Below are positions 52,408-60,237 of a DNA stretch of 64,000 nucleotides, one piece after another. How positions within the stretch are numbered: position 1 is the stretch's first letter; each line of letters starts with the position of its first letter. A program made the translations under genes and the position numbers. Below the pieces are notes generated by a model. It was not told the origin of the DNA. It made no database searches and saw only the letters and a program-made list of their open reading frames with translations. This stretch comes from an uncultured Peptococcaceae bacterium. Lineage in GTDB: Bacteria; Bacillota; Peptococcia; Peptococcales; Peptococcaceae. Where the stretch lies: positions 162,918 through 226,917 of the forward strand of contig URZX01000001.1 of NCBI GenBank assembly GCA_900552455.1, written 5' to 3'.

Positions 52408-52600
52408 AAATCGCTGGAAACCGCTGTGCAAAGGCATTTCTCGTCATCTGTGTCCGTCTGTCCGATAAAATACCAAAAGAAAACCTCGGAGATAAAACAG
52501 GAAAAACGAGTTATAAATCGCTGATAGATAATAAAGATAACTCGTTATTTCTGTGTGTATGATATATAAAGAGTGCAAAACCGCTGGACAGACAGACACA
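52408..52600. repeat. Iteron-like repeats and nested inverted repeats (candidate origin)
   Basis: AAA(T/C)CGCTG occurs four times: 52408-52416, 52418-52426, 52515-52523 and 52578-52586. Between them, AACGAGTTAT (52505-52514) pairs with ATAACTCGTT (52537-52546), and GTGTCCGTCTGTCC pairs with GGACAGACAGACAC (about 52448-52462 and 52585-52599). No ORF is present. Its position right after a primase/helicase suggests a replication origin. Confidence 0.5.
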
Positions 52601-52816
52601 CCACCGCCCCCGATTTTCACAAATCCCCACCCATCTGCATAAATCTGCGCACTTCAGCCTCTGCGCTGGCGGCGGCGTGCGGGGGCTGGTGGTTTTGGCG
52701 GCGGCGGGGAAGCGGATTTTTCTGCGCCAGCTCGCGGTAGTGGCGAAGCAAAGATTTACAACACGGTGACATTTCATTAATTTGTATAAAATTTGCCAGA
52801 GATTGCCAAAAATGGC
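52601..52816. other. Non-coding gap
   Basis: About 215 bp with GC-rich GGCGGCGG tracts and no ORF or clear signal before the tRNA promoter. Confidence 0.5.
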
Positions 52817-52845
52817 TTTACAATGCGTTTTTGGATTGCTATAAT
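52817..52845 (+). promoter_or_regulatory. tRNA promoter
   Basis: TTTACA (52817-52822), 17-bp spacer, TATAAT (52840-52845), 15 bp before the tRNA. Confidence 0.8.
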
Positions 52846-52860
52846 ATGGTTAAGTCGAAA

Positions 52861-52931
52861 GGAATTTTTGTTGAAACGGCATCATACAGGTTGTGGCACC
52901 TGAGTTGCGGGTTCGAATCCCGTGGAATTCC
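52861..52931 (+). tRNA. tRNA-His (GTG), with short anticodon loop
   Basis: A 71-nt cloverleaf. The 8-bp acceptor GGAATTTT / GGAATTCC includes the extra G-1:C73 pair, which is the identity mark of histidine tRNA. D-loop AACGGCA, T-arm GCGGG-TTCGAAT-CCCGT and a 5-bp anticodon stem CAGGT/ACCTG are intact. The anticodon loop reads TGTGGC, six nucleotides instead of seven (TTGTGGC expected), as if one T were missing. No CCA is encoded. It has its own promoter and terminator. Either a true variant, a pseudogene or a one-base sequencing error. Confidence 0.75.
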
Positions 52932-52939
52932 TAACGTCG

Positions 52940-52974
52940 ACGCACTCGCCAAAAAAATGTGAGTGCGTTTTTTT
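52940..52974 (+). terminator. tRNA terminator
   Basis: ACGCACTC and GAGTGCGT pair around an A-rich loop, followed by T7. Confidence 0.85.
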
Positions 52975-52995
52975 ATGCCCAAAGTCACGGCTTTC

Positions 52996-53024
52996 TTGCG
53001 GCGCTGCGGCAAAAATGCTATGAT
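52996..53024 (+). promoter_or_regulatory. Promoter of the phosphodiesterase-menG operon
   Basis: TTGCGG (52996-53001), 17-bp spacer, TATGAT (53019-53024). Confidence 0.6.
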
Positions 53025-53054
53025 GGATGGGCAAAGAGACAGGAGCATGCGATT

Positions 53055-53855
53055 ATGAACATTCTATTTATTGGCGATATGGTGACGCCGGATTCGATCG
53101 AGATGGCATCTCGCTGTATCCGCCAGTTGAAGCAGGAAAAACAGATCGATCTGGTGATCGCCAACGGCGAAAACATCCACACGCAGAACGGGCTGAATCT
53201 GAAGCAGTATCAGGAGCTCAAACGCATCGGGGTGGATGTGGTGACGCTGGGCAACCACGCCTGGAACCAGCCGCAGATCTATCATTTCATCGATGAAAAC
53301 GAGGACATTGTGCGCCCGTTCAACTATCCGCCGGACACGCCTGGCCGCGGCTGGACGATCACGGAGGCGAACCATCGCCAGGTGGCGGTGGTTGTGGCGA
53401 TGGGCAATGTCTATGTGTCGACGCTGACAAGCCCGTTTCAGGAGATCATGGGGATTGTGGACGCGCTGCATGCGCAGGGCGTACGCACAATCATTGTCGA
53501 CATGCACGCGGAGGCGACGTCGGAAAAGCTGGCCTTTGCCCGCTATCTGGACGGCAAGGTGAGCGCGGTGATCGGCACCCACACGCACATCCCAACGGCG
53601 GATGCGCAGATTCTGCCTGCGGGCACGGCTTATCAGACGGATGTGGGCATGGTTGGGCCGGTGGATTCTGTCATCGGCATGAAGGTGGAGGCGTCGATCA
53701 ACCGCTTTCTGACCCAGCGCCGGGTGAAATTTCAGCAGAGCGAGGACGACGCCTTTCTCTTCCAGGCGGTGCTTTTGGAAATTGATGGCGACGGGCGCGC
53801 CAAGCATATTGAACGGATCGACAAGCGCATGACGATAGAAAGGACTCGGATATGA
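53055..53855 (+). CDS. YmdB-family metallophosphoesterase
   Basis: A 266-aa enzyme. ATG 53055 (MNILFIGDMV) follows ACAGGAGC; the upstream open frame is not initiated. Metal ligands: GDMVTPDS (Asp), ANGEN (Glu/Asn), LGNHAWNQ (Asn-His), MHAEATSEK and GTHTHIPTADAQ (His). This is the YmdB/TIGR00282 group, which hydrolyses 2',3'-cyclic nucleotides or related phosphodiesters and affects sporulation/biofilm choices in Bacillus. The closest family members usually start with MKILFIGDIVG. Its stop overlaps the menG start (ATGA). Confidence 0.9.
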   Translation: MNILFIGDMVTPDSIEMASRCIRQLKQEKQIDLVIANGENIHTQNGLNLKQYQELKRIGVDVVTLGNHAWNQPQIYHFIDENEDIVRPFNYPPDTPGRGWTITEANHRQVAVVVAMGNVYVSTLTSPFQEIMGIVDALHAQGVRTIIVDMHAEATSEKLAFARYLDGKVSAVIGTHTHIPTADAQILPAGTAYQTDVGMVGPVDSVIGMKVEASINRFLTQRRVKFQQSEDDAFLFQAVLLEIDGDGRAKHIERIDKRMTIERTRI

Positions 53856-54721
53856 AAAACGAACGCAAGGAAAAATACGTCCACGAGGTGTTTGAATCCA
53901 TCGCTGGCAAATACGATTTTATGAATCTTCTCATGACCTGGGGGATGCTGCCGCACTGGCAGAAGCTCGTCATGGAAAAAACGGAGCTGGGCCCTGGCGG
54001 CAAGGGGCTGGATGTCTGCTGCGGCACGGGCGAGATGACCTACCAGCAGGCGGAGATCGCCGGACGCTATGGCCAGGCTGTGGGGCTTGATTTTTCGGCG
54101 CAGATGCTTGAGGCAGCGCGCGCGAAGATGAAGGACCATCCGAACTGCCATGTGCAGTTTGTCGAGGGCGATGCGCTGGCGCTGCCGTTTCCAGACGACA
54201 GCTTCGACGCGGCGACGAGCGGCTTTGCGCTGCGCAATGTCAGCGATATTCCGCTGGCGATCCGCGAGATGGCGCGCGTCGTGCGCGCAGGCGGCAAGGT
54301 TGTCTGCATCGACGTGTCGCGCCCGGGCTTTCCACCGGCGCGTGCGTTCTTTAATTTCTACTATTTCAAGGTCGTGCCATGGCTGGGCAGCCATCTCGTC
54401 AGCGACAAAACGATCTCCAACGGCTTCCCGGCCTATACCTGGCTGGCAGAGAGCCTGAAGACCTTCCCGCCGCGCAATGAGATCGCGCAGATGTTCCGCG
54501 ACGCGGGGCTGGCGGCAGTGGAGGTGCATCCCGTTGGCTTTGGCGCAGCCACCATCTACAGCGGCGTGAAGACCACGGCAGATTACGATTTCGAGGCAGA
54601 AAAGCGCAGCTGTCCGCTGCAAAAGCTTGAGCGCGGCGCTGTGCGTGCGCGCGGAGCCGTCGCCAAGCTCGCCGAGGCAGCGCTGCGTCTGAAAAAAATG
54701 AGCGGTTGCGCACGTTTTTAA
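53852..54721 (+). CDS. menG: Demethylmenaquinone methyltransferase (UbiE/MenG)
   Basis: A 289-aa SAM-dependent methyltransferase for the last step of menaquinone synthesis. The start overlaps the previous stop. YDFMNLLMTWGMLPHWQK, LDVCCGTGEMT (SAM motif I near 55), GLDFSAQMLEAAR, DSFDAATSGFALRNVSD and YSGVKT (C-terminal signature) define UbiE/MenG. The usual length is 230-250 aa; here about 45 extra basic residues follow YSGVKTTADY, of unknown role. Presence suggests a respiratory quinone, although no other men gene is in the window. Confidence 0.88.
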   Translation: MKNERKEKYVHEVFESIAGKYDFMNLLMTWGMLPHWQKLVMEKTELGPGGKGLDVCCGTGEMTYQQAEIAGRYGQAVGLDFSAQMLEAARAKMKDHPNCHVQFVEGDALALPFPDDSFDAATSGFALRNVSDIPLAIREMARVVRAGGKVVCIDVSRPGFPPARAFFNFYYFKVVPWLGSHLVSDKTISNGFPAYTWLAESLKTFPPRNEIAQMFRDAGLAAVEVHPVGFGAATIYSGVKTTADYDFEAEKRSCPLQKLERGAVRARGAVAKLAEAALRLKKMSGCARF

Positions 54722-54804
54722 TGAATTTGTAACGTTCTGGCAAACTTTTTCGTGTATGATAGGAGCAGATACACGCGCTCGATCATGATTGGGAGGAATA
54801 CGCA

Positions 54805-55533
54805 TTGACGTGGGAAATGGAATATAAAACAAGAGGCGAGTACATCTCCGCGCTGGAGCAGGCCCTCGCCGGTAAAGACATTCCGGACGCCGACAAAATG
54901 GTGACGGATATCAAAAATTATTTCTTTAAGCGCAATCGTCAGTCCGTCGGCGACACCGAGATCATCAGCACCCTGCCGGATCCGGAAACGCTGGCGGCGC
55001 AGTATCAGGGCAAGGAATACAGCAACAAGCGCGCCCTGAAGAAAAACGGCTCCGCAGGCTTTTTCAAGCGCTTCGGCATCTTTTTCGTGAGCCTTTTCGC
55101 CGTGATCTTTGGGCTGGTGCTTTATCTGGGATTTTTGGCCATGTTTCTGGCCGGGATTCTTTCCATCGCGTTCGGGGTCATCTTCCAGATGAACCTTGTG
55201 GACAGCCTGCCAGCGCAGGTGATGTCCATCCTCGAGAACGCGCCGTATGAGATCTTTGAAAACAATCCCGTCGGCGTCATCTTTCTCGTCGCTTCCGGTA
55301 TTTTTCTGCTGCTGCTCTCCGGCACCGCCCTCAAGGCGCTGCGCCGTCTGCGCAAAAAATACCACACCTGGACGCTGAAAAAGATCAGCGGCTGCTATCG
55401 CCTGCCAGTGACGCTGGACGACGTCTACTCCAGAGCCTGGCGCCTGTGCGTCTACATCTTCCTGCCGCTGTCGATGATCGTCGCCCTCGTCAGCATGATG
55501 ATGCTCATCATGGGCGTCGATTTCACATTCTGA
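54805..55533 (+). CDS. DUF1700/HAAS-domain membrane protein
   Basis: A 242-aa protein. TTG 54805 has GGGAGGAATACG upstream; ATG 54817 is an alternative. The N-terminal soluble helical part (residues 1-75: EYISALEQALAG...IKNYFFKRNRQ...LPDPETLAAQYQ) is the HAAS/DUF1700 type. Four or so membrane helices follow (FGIFFVSLFAVIFGLVLYLG; FLVASGIFLLLLSGTAL; FLPLSMIVALVSMMMLIM). Relatives are often paired with PadR regulators, but none is adjacent here. Function unknown; probably an envelope-stress membrane protein. Confidence 0.75.
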   Translation: MTWEMEYKTRGEYISALEQALAGKDIPDADKMVTDIKNYFFKRNRQSVGDTEIISTLPDPETLAAQYQGKEYSNKRALKKNGSAGFFKRFGIFFVSLFAVIFGLVLYLGFLAMFLAGILSIAFGVIFQMNLVDSLPAQVMSILENAPYEIFENNPVGVIFLVASGIFLLLLSGTALKALRRLRKKYHTWTLKKISGCYRLPVTLDDVYSRAWRLCVYIFLPLSMIVALVSMMMLIMGVDFTF

Positions 55534-55536
55534 GCA

Positions 55537-55569
55537 TAAAAAAACGATTGTCGCAGCCGGGCAATCGTG
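55537..55569 (-). terminator. Minus-strand hairpin terminator
   Basis: ACGATTG and CAATCGT pair, with T7 only on the minus strand (A7 at about 55538-55544 on the plus strand). It blocks leftward transcription into the DUF1700 gene and overlaps the -35 of the antitoxin RNA promoter. Confidence 0.65.
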
Positions 55570-55576
55570 GTATAAT
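55548..55576 (+). promoter_or_regulatory. Antitoxin RNA promoter
   Basis: TTGTCG (55548-55553), 17-bp spacer, TATAAT (55571-55576). Confidence 0.7.
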
Positions 55577-55589
55577 GACCATAGAAAGA

Positions 55590-55615
55590 GGAGCACTGCC
55601 GGTAGACGGTTCCTC
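55590..55615. repeat. Inverted repeat, left arm, of type I locus
   Basis: GGAGCACTGCC plus GGTAGACGGTTCCTC; its inverse copy with a 6-bp insertion is at 55784-55815. Confidence 0.75.
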
Positions 55616-55628
55616 AGTGTTTAAGCTA

Positions 55629-55666
55629 AAATAGCCGCAACCTTTGGCTTGGGGCGGCTATTTTTT
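55629..55666. terminator. Bidirectional terminator shared by toxin and antitoxin
   Basis: AATAGCCGC and GCGGCTATT pair with T6 on the plus strand; the minus-strand side is followed by TTTTAGC. Confidence 0.8.
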
Positions 55667-55741
55667 ACGTTCAATATAAATACCTAGTCCTACAGCTGAC
55701 ACCACGAGGGCAATCAGTTCGATTGTAGTTTGAATATCCAT
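55658..55741 (-). CDS. Holin-like type I toxin peptide
   Basis: A 27-aa hydrophobic peptide (MDIQTTIELIALVVSAVG then LGIYIERKK): one membrane helix with charged ends. This matches the 'putative holin-like toxin' family of Bacillota. ATG 55741 has GAGGTGG 6-7 bp upstream. Expressed in excess such peptides damage the membrane. The gene overlaps the bidirectional terminator at its 3' end and is opposed by the antisense RNA. Confidence 0.8.
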   Translation of the reverse strand: MDIQTTIELIALVVSAVGLGIYIERKK

Positions 55742-55783
55742 AAGAACCACCTCGCTTCCTGGCGAAGGATCGCCGTTGGAATC

Positions 55784-55829
55784 GAGGAACCGCCTACCAT
55801 CTATGGCAGTGCTCCATATCTTTAGTATA
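55784..55829 (-). promoter_or_regulatory. Toxin promoter and leader repeat
   Basis: On the minus strand TATACT (55824-55829), preceded by TGG, an extended -10, precedes the leader GGAGCACTGCC...GGTAGGCGGTTCCTC (55784-55815), the right arm of the inverted repeat. The leader is about 75 nt long. Confidence 0.55.
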
Positions 55830-55835
55830 CCATAC

Positions 55836-55862
55836 AGACGTCCCGCGTGGGCGTCTTTTTTT
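55836..55862 (+). terminator. Plus-strand terminator hairpin
   Basis: GACGTCCC and GGGCGTC around GCGT with T6; isolates feoB from upstream transcription. Confidence 0.7.
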
Positions 55863-55915
55863 GTGCCAGCGCAGAGAATTTGCCCCGAAAAACAAATGCT
55901 TCCGTGGGATTACTG

Positions 55916-55943
55916 TTGGCGCGCGTCCGTTTTGTGGTATAAT
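55916..55943 (+). promoter_or_regulatory. feoAB promoter
   Basis: TTGGCG (55916-55921), 16-bp spacer, TATAAT (55938-55943). No obvious Fur box is seen. Confidence 0.6.
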
Positions 55944-56003
55944 AAACGCTGTATCACAGAGAGAAGGTAGGACGTTCCGCCCGAACGCCCGAAGGAGAAT
56001 ATC

Positions 56004-58373
56004 ATGGAGAAAGAAAAAATCAGAACGCTGCGCGAGCTTGAGATCGGCGAATCCGTCCAGGTCGTCGCCGTTGGCGGCGAAGATCAGCTGCGCAAGCATC
56101 TTTTGGACATGGGCCTCATCCCAGGCACCTATGTCAAGCTCGTCAAATTTGCCCCCCTCGGCGACCCCATGCAGCTCACCGTGCATGGCTACGAGCTCAC
56201 ACTGCGACTGGCCGACGCCGAGCACATTCAGGTGAAAGCCATCGACCCCGCACTCCTGCACACCCACGAAGCCGCACCGCGCACACCACACATCGCGCAT
56301 CCCGGCCTCGGCGAAGGCGGCATCTATCACGACAAAGAAAACGAAACACCCCTCGACGACAGCGTCACACTGACCTTCGCCCTCGCCGGCAACCAGAACT
56401 GCGGCAAGACCACCCTCTTCAACCAGCTCACCGGCGCCAACCAGCACGTCGGCAATTTCCCCGGCGTCACCGTCGACCGCAAAGACGGCGTCATCCGCGG
56501 CCACGACAACACCCTCGTCACCGACCTGCCCGGCATCTATTCCATGTCGCCGTATTCCAGCGAAGAGATCGTCACCCGCCAGTTCCTGCTCAAGGAAAAA
56601 CCCCGCGGCATCATCAACATCGTCGACGCCACCAACATCGAGCGCAACCTCTATCTGACCATGCAGCTCCTCGAGCTCGGCATCCCCATGGTCGTCGCCC
56701 TCAATATGATGGACGAAGTCAACGCCAACGGCGGCACCATCCACGTCAACGCCCTCGAGGAACAGCTCGGCGTGCCCGTCGTGCCAATCTCCGCCGCGAA
56801 AAATCAGGGCATCGACGAGCTCATCGACCACGCCATCCACGTCGCAAAATATCAGGAAAAACCACAGCGCGAGGATTTCTGCAAAGACGATGAGCACGGC
56901 GGCGCCGTGCATCGCTGCATCCACGCCATCATGCATCTCATCGAAGACCACGTCCAACAGGCCGACGTGCCAATCCGCTTCGTCGCCACCAAGCTCATCG
57001 AAGGCGACAGCGTCATCGAAGAAGCCCTTCATCTCGACCAGAACGAAAAGGAGGCCATCGAGCACATCATCCAGCAGATGGAAACAGAACGCCGCCTCGA
57101 CCGCGCAGCCGCCATCGCCGACATGCGCTTCGATTTCATCCTCGACGTCTGCAGCGAAACCGTCGTCAAGCCCCACGAAAGCCGCGAGCACGCCCGCAGC
57201 CGCAAAGCCGACCAGATCCTCACCGGCAGATGGACAGCCATCCCAACCTTCATCGCCATCATGGGCGCCATCTTTTATCTCACCTTCAACGTCATCGGCG
57301 CCTGGCTGCAAGGCCTCCTCGAGACAGCCATCGGCTCGCTCTCCGACCTCGTCGTCGGCTGGATGGAAGGCGCCGGCGTCAACAGCGTCCTCGTCAGCTT
57401 CGTGCGCGACGGCATCTTCGGCGGCGTCGGCACCGTCCTTTCATTCCTCCCCATCATCATCACCTTGTTTTTCTTCCTGTCGCTCCTCGAAGACAGCGGC
57501 TACATGGCGCGCGTCGCCTTCGTCATGGACAAGCTCCTGCGCAAGATCGGCCTTTCCGGACGTAGCATCGTGCCCCTCCTCATCGGCTTCGGCTGCTCAG
57601 TGCCCGCCATCATGGCCAGCCGCACCCTGCCAAGCGAGCGCGACCGCAAAATGACCATCCTGCTCACACCATTTATGAGCTGCAGCGCCAAAGTGCCCGT
57701 CTACGGATTTTTCACCGCCGCCTTCTTCCCAGATAACGGCGGCCTCGTCATGACCCTGCTCTATTTCGTCGGCATCCTCGTCGGCATCCTCGTCGCGCTC
57801 CTCTTCCGCAAGACCCTCTTCGCCGGCGACGCCGTGCCATTCGTCATGGAGCTGCCAAATTATCGCATGCCATCCGCCAAAAGCGTCGGCATGCTCCTCT
57901 GGGATAAATCCCGCGACTTCATCCAGCGCGCCTTCACCGTCATCTTCGTCGCCACCCTCGTCATCTGGTTCCTCAATCAGTTCACACTCACCCTCAACGT
58001 CGCCACCGATCCCGCCGACAGCATGCTCGCCGCAGCCAGCGGAATCATCGCCCCCGTCTTCGGGCCAATGGGCTTTGGCGACTGGCGCATCACCGCCGCC
58101 CTCATCAGCGGCTTCATGGCCAAGGAAAGCGTCGTCGCCACCTTGCTCGTGCTCTTCGGCAGCGAAGCCGCCGTGCAGGCCGTGCTCACACCGCTGACCG
58201 CAGCCGCGCTCCTCGTGTTCTGCCTGCTCTACACCCCATGCGCCGCCGCCGTCAGCGCCGTGCGCCGCGAGCTCGGCACAAAATGGATGTGCTACGTCAT
58301 CGTCTTCCAGTGCGTCATCGCCTGGATCTGCGCCTTCATCGCCTATCTCGGCCTCAGCGTTTTTCTCGCCTGA
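56004..58373 (+). CDS. feoB: FeoA-FeoB fusion ferrous iron transporter
   Basis: A 789-aa inner-membrane Fe2+ transporter. Residues 1-80 are a FeoA SH3-like domain (TLRELEIGESVQVVAVGG; LLDMGLIPGTYVKLV). A linker leads to the FeoB G domain: G1 GNQNCGKTT (129-137), G2/G3 NFPGVTVD and DLPGIYSMSPYS, G4 ALNMMDE. Two Gate repeats with membrane helices fill 410-785 (GFGCSVPAIMASRTL; FMSCSAKVPVYGFF with the conserved Cys). ATG 56004 follows GAAGGAG. In most bacteria feoA and feoB are separate. Codon use is strongly C-ending here, unlike the G-ending bias of genes near 53 kb. Confidence 0.94.
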   Translation: MEKEKIRTLRELEIGESVQVVAVGGEDQLRKHLLDMGLIPGTYVKLVKFAPLGDPMQLTVHGYELTLRLADAEHIQVKAIDPALLHTHEAAPRTPHIAHPGLGEGGIYHDKENETPLDDSVTLTFALAGNQNCGKTTLFNQLTGANQHVGNFPGVTVDRKDGVIRGHDNTLVTDLPGIYSMSPYSSEEIVTRQFLLKEKPRGIINIVDATNIERNLYLTMQLLELGIPMVVALNMMDEVNANGGTIHVNALEEQLGVPVVPISAAKNQGIDELIDHAIHVAKYQEKPQREDFCKDDEHGGAVHRCIHAIMHLIEDHVQQADVPIRFVATKLIEGDSVIEEALHLDQNEKEAIEHIIQQMETERRLDRAAAIADMRFDFILDVCSETVVKPHESREHARSRKADQILTGRWTAIPTFIAIMGAIFYLTFNVIGAWLQGLLETAIGSLSDLVVGWMEGAGVNSVLVSFVRDGIFGGVGTVLSFLPIIITLFFFLSLLEDSGYMARVAFVMDKLLRKIGLSGRSIVPLLIGFGCSVPAIMASRTLPSERDRKMTILLTPFMSCSAKVPVYGFFTAAFFPDNGGLVMTLLYFVGILVGILVALLFRKTLFAGDAVPFVMELPNYRMPSAKSVGMLLWDKSRDFIQRAFTVIFVATLVIWFLNQFTLTLNVATDPADSMLAAASGIIAPVFGPMGFGDWRITAALISGFMAKESVVATLLVLFGSEAAVQAVLTPLTAAALLVFCLLYTPCAAAVSAVRRELGTKWMCYVIVFQCVIAWICAFIAYLGLSVFLA

Positions 58374-58387
58374 TCACCCATATTCAG

Positions 58388-58418
58388 AGAGATCGGAGCA
58401 TCTTCCGATCTCTTTTTC
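58388..58418 (+). terminator. Intrinsic terminator
   Basis: AGAGATCGGA and TCCGATCTCT form a 10-bp stem with T5. Confidence 0.85.
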
Positions 58419-58477
58419 TATTTTATGAAAAAATCTTGCAAAAAATTCGTGATTGGATGACGACCTCAGCGGGAAGT

Positions 58478-58487
58478 TATGCTATAA
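58478..58487 (+). promoter_or_regulatory. Extended -10 promoter of degV gene
   Basis: TATGCTATAAT gives an extended -10 (TATAAT at 58482-58487). No -35 match. A leader of about 100 nt follows. Confidence 0.5.
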
Positions 58488-58597
58488 TCAAAACAAGAAG
58501 TTAAGGATATGGCAATGATGTTGGACCACAACAACCCATCAGCCAGTTTTCATCCTGTACAATATAATCATCGCTCGCCGATCAAGGGGGAATTAAA

Positions 58598-59446
58598 ATG
58601 AAGTGGAACATTATCGCAGATTCCAGCTGCGACATGTTTGACAACCAACTGCAGGACGACAGCGTCGGCTTCTGCACCATACCGTTTTACATCAACGTAG
58701 GCAACGTCGAATTCGTCGACGACGAACATCTCGACACCGGCGAACTCGTCGCAGCCATGGAGCTCTGCGAAGACGCCAGCCAGACCTCCTGCCCATCGCC
58801 ATACACCTGGTTTGAACAGTTTGAAAAAGCCGAGAATTCCATCGCCGTCACCATCTCCGGCAATCTTTCCGGCAGCTACAACAGCGCCAAAGTCGCACAG
58901 CAGATGATCGCCGAAAAATATCCAGAGAAAAACGTCGCCATCATCGATTCTTGCTCCGCCGGACCAGAGCTCATCCTCATCATCGAGAACATCTACCAGC
59001 TCATCCGCGCCGGCATGGAATTTGACGACGTCGTCGCCACCACCCGCCGCATGCAGCAGCACACCCACGTCACCTTCGCCCTCTGCTCCTTCCACAACCT
59101 CATCAAAAACGGCCGCATGAACAAATACGCCGGCCTTCTCGCCGGCAAGCTCGGCTTCTGGGGCATCGGCATCGGCACAGAAGAAGGGACCATACAGATC
59201 AAAGGCAAAGCCCGCGGCAAAAAGAAAGCCATCGCCGCCATCGTCGACGACATCAAAGAGCGCGCCGGCGTCGCCAAAACCGTCCTCATCAGCCATTGCC
59301 ACAACCGCGAGTGCGCAGAAATGCTCGCCGCCGCCGTGCGTGAAAAATGGGCCAACGCCGAAGTGCGCATCATGCCAACCCGCGGCCTCTGCAGCTATTA
59401 CGCCGAGCTCGGCGGACTCATCGTCGGCTTCAGAGACAACGTCTGA
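58598..59446 (+). CDS. DegV/FakB-like fatty-acid-binding protein
   Basis: A 282-aa protein. ATG 58598 (MKWNIIADSSCDMF) follows AAGGGGGA. The ADSSCD start, TSCPSPYTWFEQFEKAE (ligand loop Thr-Ser) and ISGNLSGSYNSAKVAQ are the DegV signatures. DegV/FakB proteins bind an acyl chain and present it to the FakA kinase; no fakA is in the window. It is probably co-transcribed with the thioredoxin-like gene, with a hairpin in between. Confidence 0.88.
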   Translation: MKWNIIADSSCDMFDNQLQDDSVGFCTIPFYINVGNVEFVDDEHLDTGELVAAMELCEDASQTSCPSPYTWFEQFEKAENSIAVTISGNLSGSYNSAKVAQQMIAEKYPEKNVAIIDSCSAGPELILIIENIYQLIRAGMEFDDVVATTRRMQQHTHVTFALCSFHNLIKNGRMNKYAGLLAGKLGFWGIGIGTEEGTIQIKGKARGKKKAIAAIVDDIKERAGVAKTVLISHCHNRECAEMLAAAVREKWANAEVRIMPTRGLCSYYAELGGLIVGFRDNV

Positions 59447-59506
59447 GAAATTTTCGCGAGATTGGAACGCTTCCGGTCTCGCTTCTTTGTAGAAGGAGGC
59501 CGCTTT

Positions 59507-59836
59507 ATGCAGCCCTTACAAACCATCGCCCAGCTCCAAACCCTCGTGCGCCACAAGCCCATCGTCGTCGTCGAGATCGGGAGCATCCGCTGCTGCGCCT
59601 GCTCCGCCATCGCCCAAAAGCTTTCCGCCCGCTACAAGGACGATCCTCTCGTCGCCTGCGCCAGCCTTTCCCTCGAAGCCGCAGCCGACACCTGCGCCGC
59701 CCTCGGCATCTATAGCGCACCAGCCGTCCTCGTCTACGTCCAGGGCAAGCTCACCATCCGCGAAGCCGGCGTCATGAGTGTCGAAGACATCGCCCGCCGC
59801 ATCGCACGCTATCGGGAGATCGTGGCAGAAAATTGA
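59507..59836 (+). CDS. Thioredoxin-like protein with CCAC motif
   Basis: A 109-aa protein. ATG 59507 follows AGAAGGAGG; the upstream frame is not initiated. It fits the thioredoxin fold: strand VVVEIGS, then RCCACSAIAQKL in place of WCGPC, SLSLEAAADTCAALGIYSAP with the cis-Pro (SAPAVLVY), and a final helix. The active site therefore is C-C-A-C. A thiol-disulfide or chaperone role is likely; partner unknown. Confidence 0.75.
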   Translation: MQPLQTIAQLQTLVRHKPIVVVEIGSIRCCACSAIAQKLSARYKDDPLVACASLSLEAAADTCAALGIYSAPAVLVYVQGKLTIREAGVMSVEDIARRIARYREIVAEN

Positions 59837-59840
59837 ATAC

Positions 59841-59877
59841 AAAACGAGCAGGAAGTGTCGGCTTCCTGCTCGTTTTT
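59841..59877 (+). terminator. Intrinsic terminator
   Basis: AAACGAGCAGGAAG and CTTCCTGCTCGTTT form a 14-bp stem with T-run. Confidence 0.9.
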
Positions 59878-59925
59878 GGTATGGGAAACAAATCCACTAG
59901 CACATAATGCACTGGTCGTGAAAAC

Positions 59926-60237
59926 TCAGAGATGATCTTCAATTTGGCGGCCGCCGTAGATGATTCGGAAAATCGTCACCGTTTCTTCCTCGGAATCGAT
60001 GAAATAAAAGAGCACATAGTTGTCGACCGGAAGAACATGAAGATTGCCGTCGCGCCAGGCACCTTTCGTGTATCGTGGATGGCGTTCTGGGAAAATATCC
60101 AGAGAATAGATGGCGTCTTCAAGTCGGGAAAGCTGCTTTCGGGCATTCAGCAGCGCTTGTAGATGAAAGGCGATGTGCTCATAGATCGCGTGCAGATCGC
60201 GCGCCGCATGGTCAGAGATGTATACGCGATAGCTCAT
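59926..60237 (-). CDS. RelE/ParE-family toxin
   Basis: A 103-aa toxin. ATG 60237 overlaps the antitoxin stop (ATGA). The RelE/ParE fold is seen as MSYRVYISDHAARDLHAIYEHI, LEDAIYSLDIFPERHPRY and LHVLPVDNYVLFYFIDSEE then VTIFRIIYGGRQ. The C-terminal IIYGGR is the typical basic end. Whether it cuts mRNA (RelE) or poisons gyrase (ParE) cannot be told. Confidence 0.9.
   Translation of the reverse strand: MSYRVYISDHAARDLHAIYEHIAFHLQALLNARKQLSRLEDAIYSLDIFPERHPRYTKGAWRDGNLHVLPVDNYVLFYFIDSEEETVTIFRIIYGGRQIEDHL

Larger units (their letters stand above)
55583..55666 (+). ncRNA. Putative antisense RNA antitoxin of a type I system
   Basis: A short non-coding transcript is expected from the promoter above to the bidirectional terminator. 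Its 3' part (55629-55666) is complementary to the 3' end of the toxin mRNA. Its 5' part (55590-55615) is nearly identical, in the same sense, to the 5' leader of the toxin mRNA. The convergent layout recalls the par/Fst and TxpA/RatA systems. Confidence 0.6.

Noticed and set aside
48820..52600. Complete prophage
   Set aside because: No integrase, terminase, portal, capsid or lysis genes lie near the repressor and primase.
52861..52931. The tRNA as attachment site of the satellite-like module
   Set aside because: No copy of the tRNA 3' end was found near 48.7 kb, so no flanking direct repeat supports integration there.
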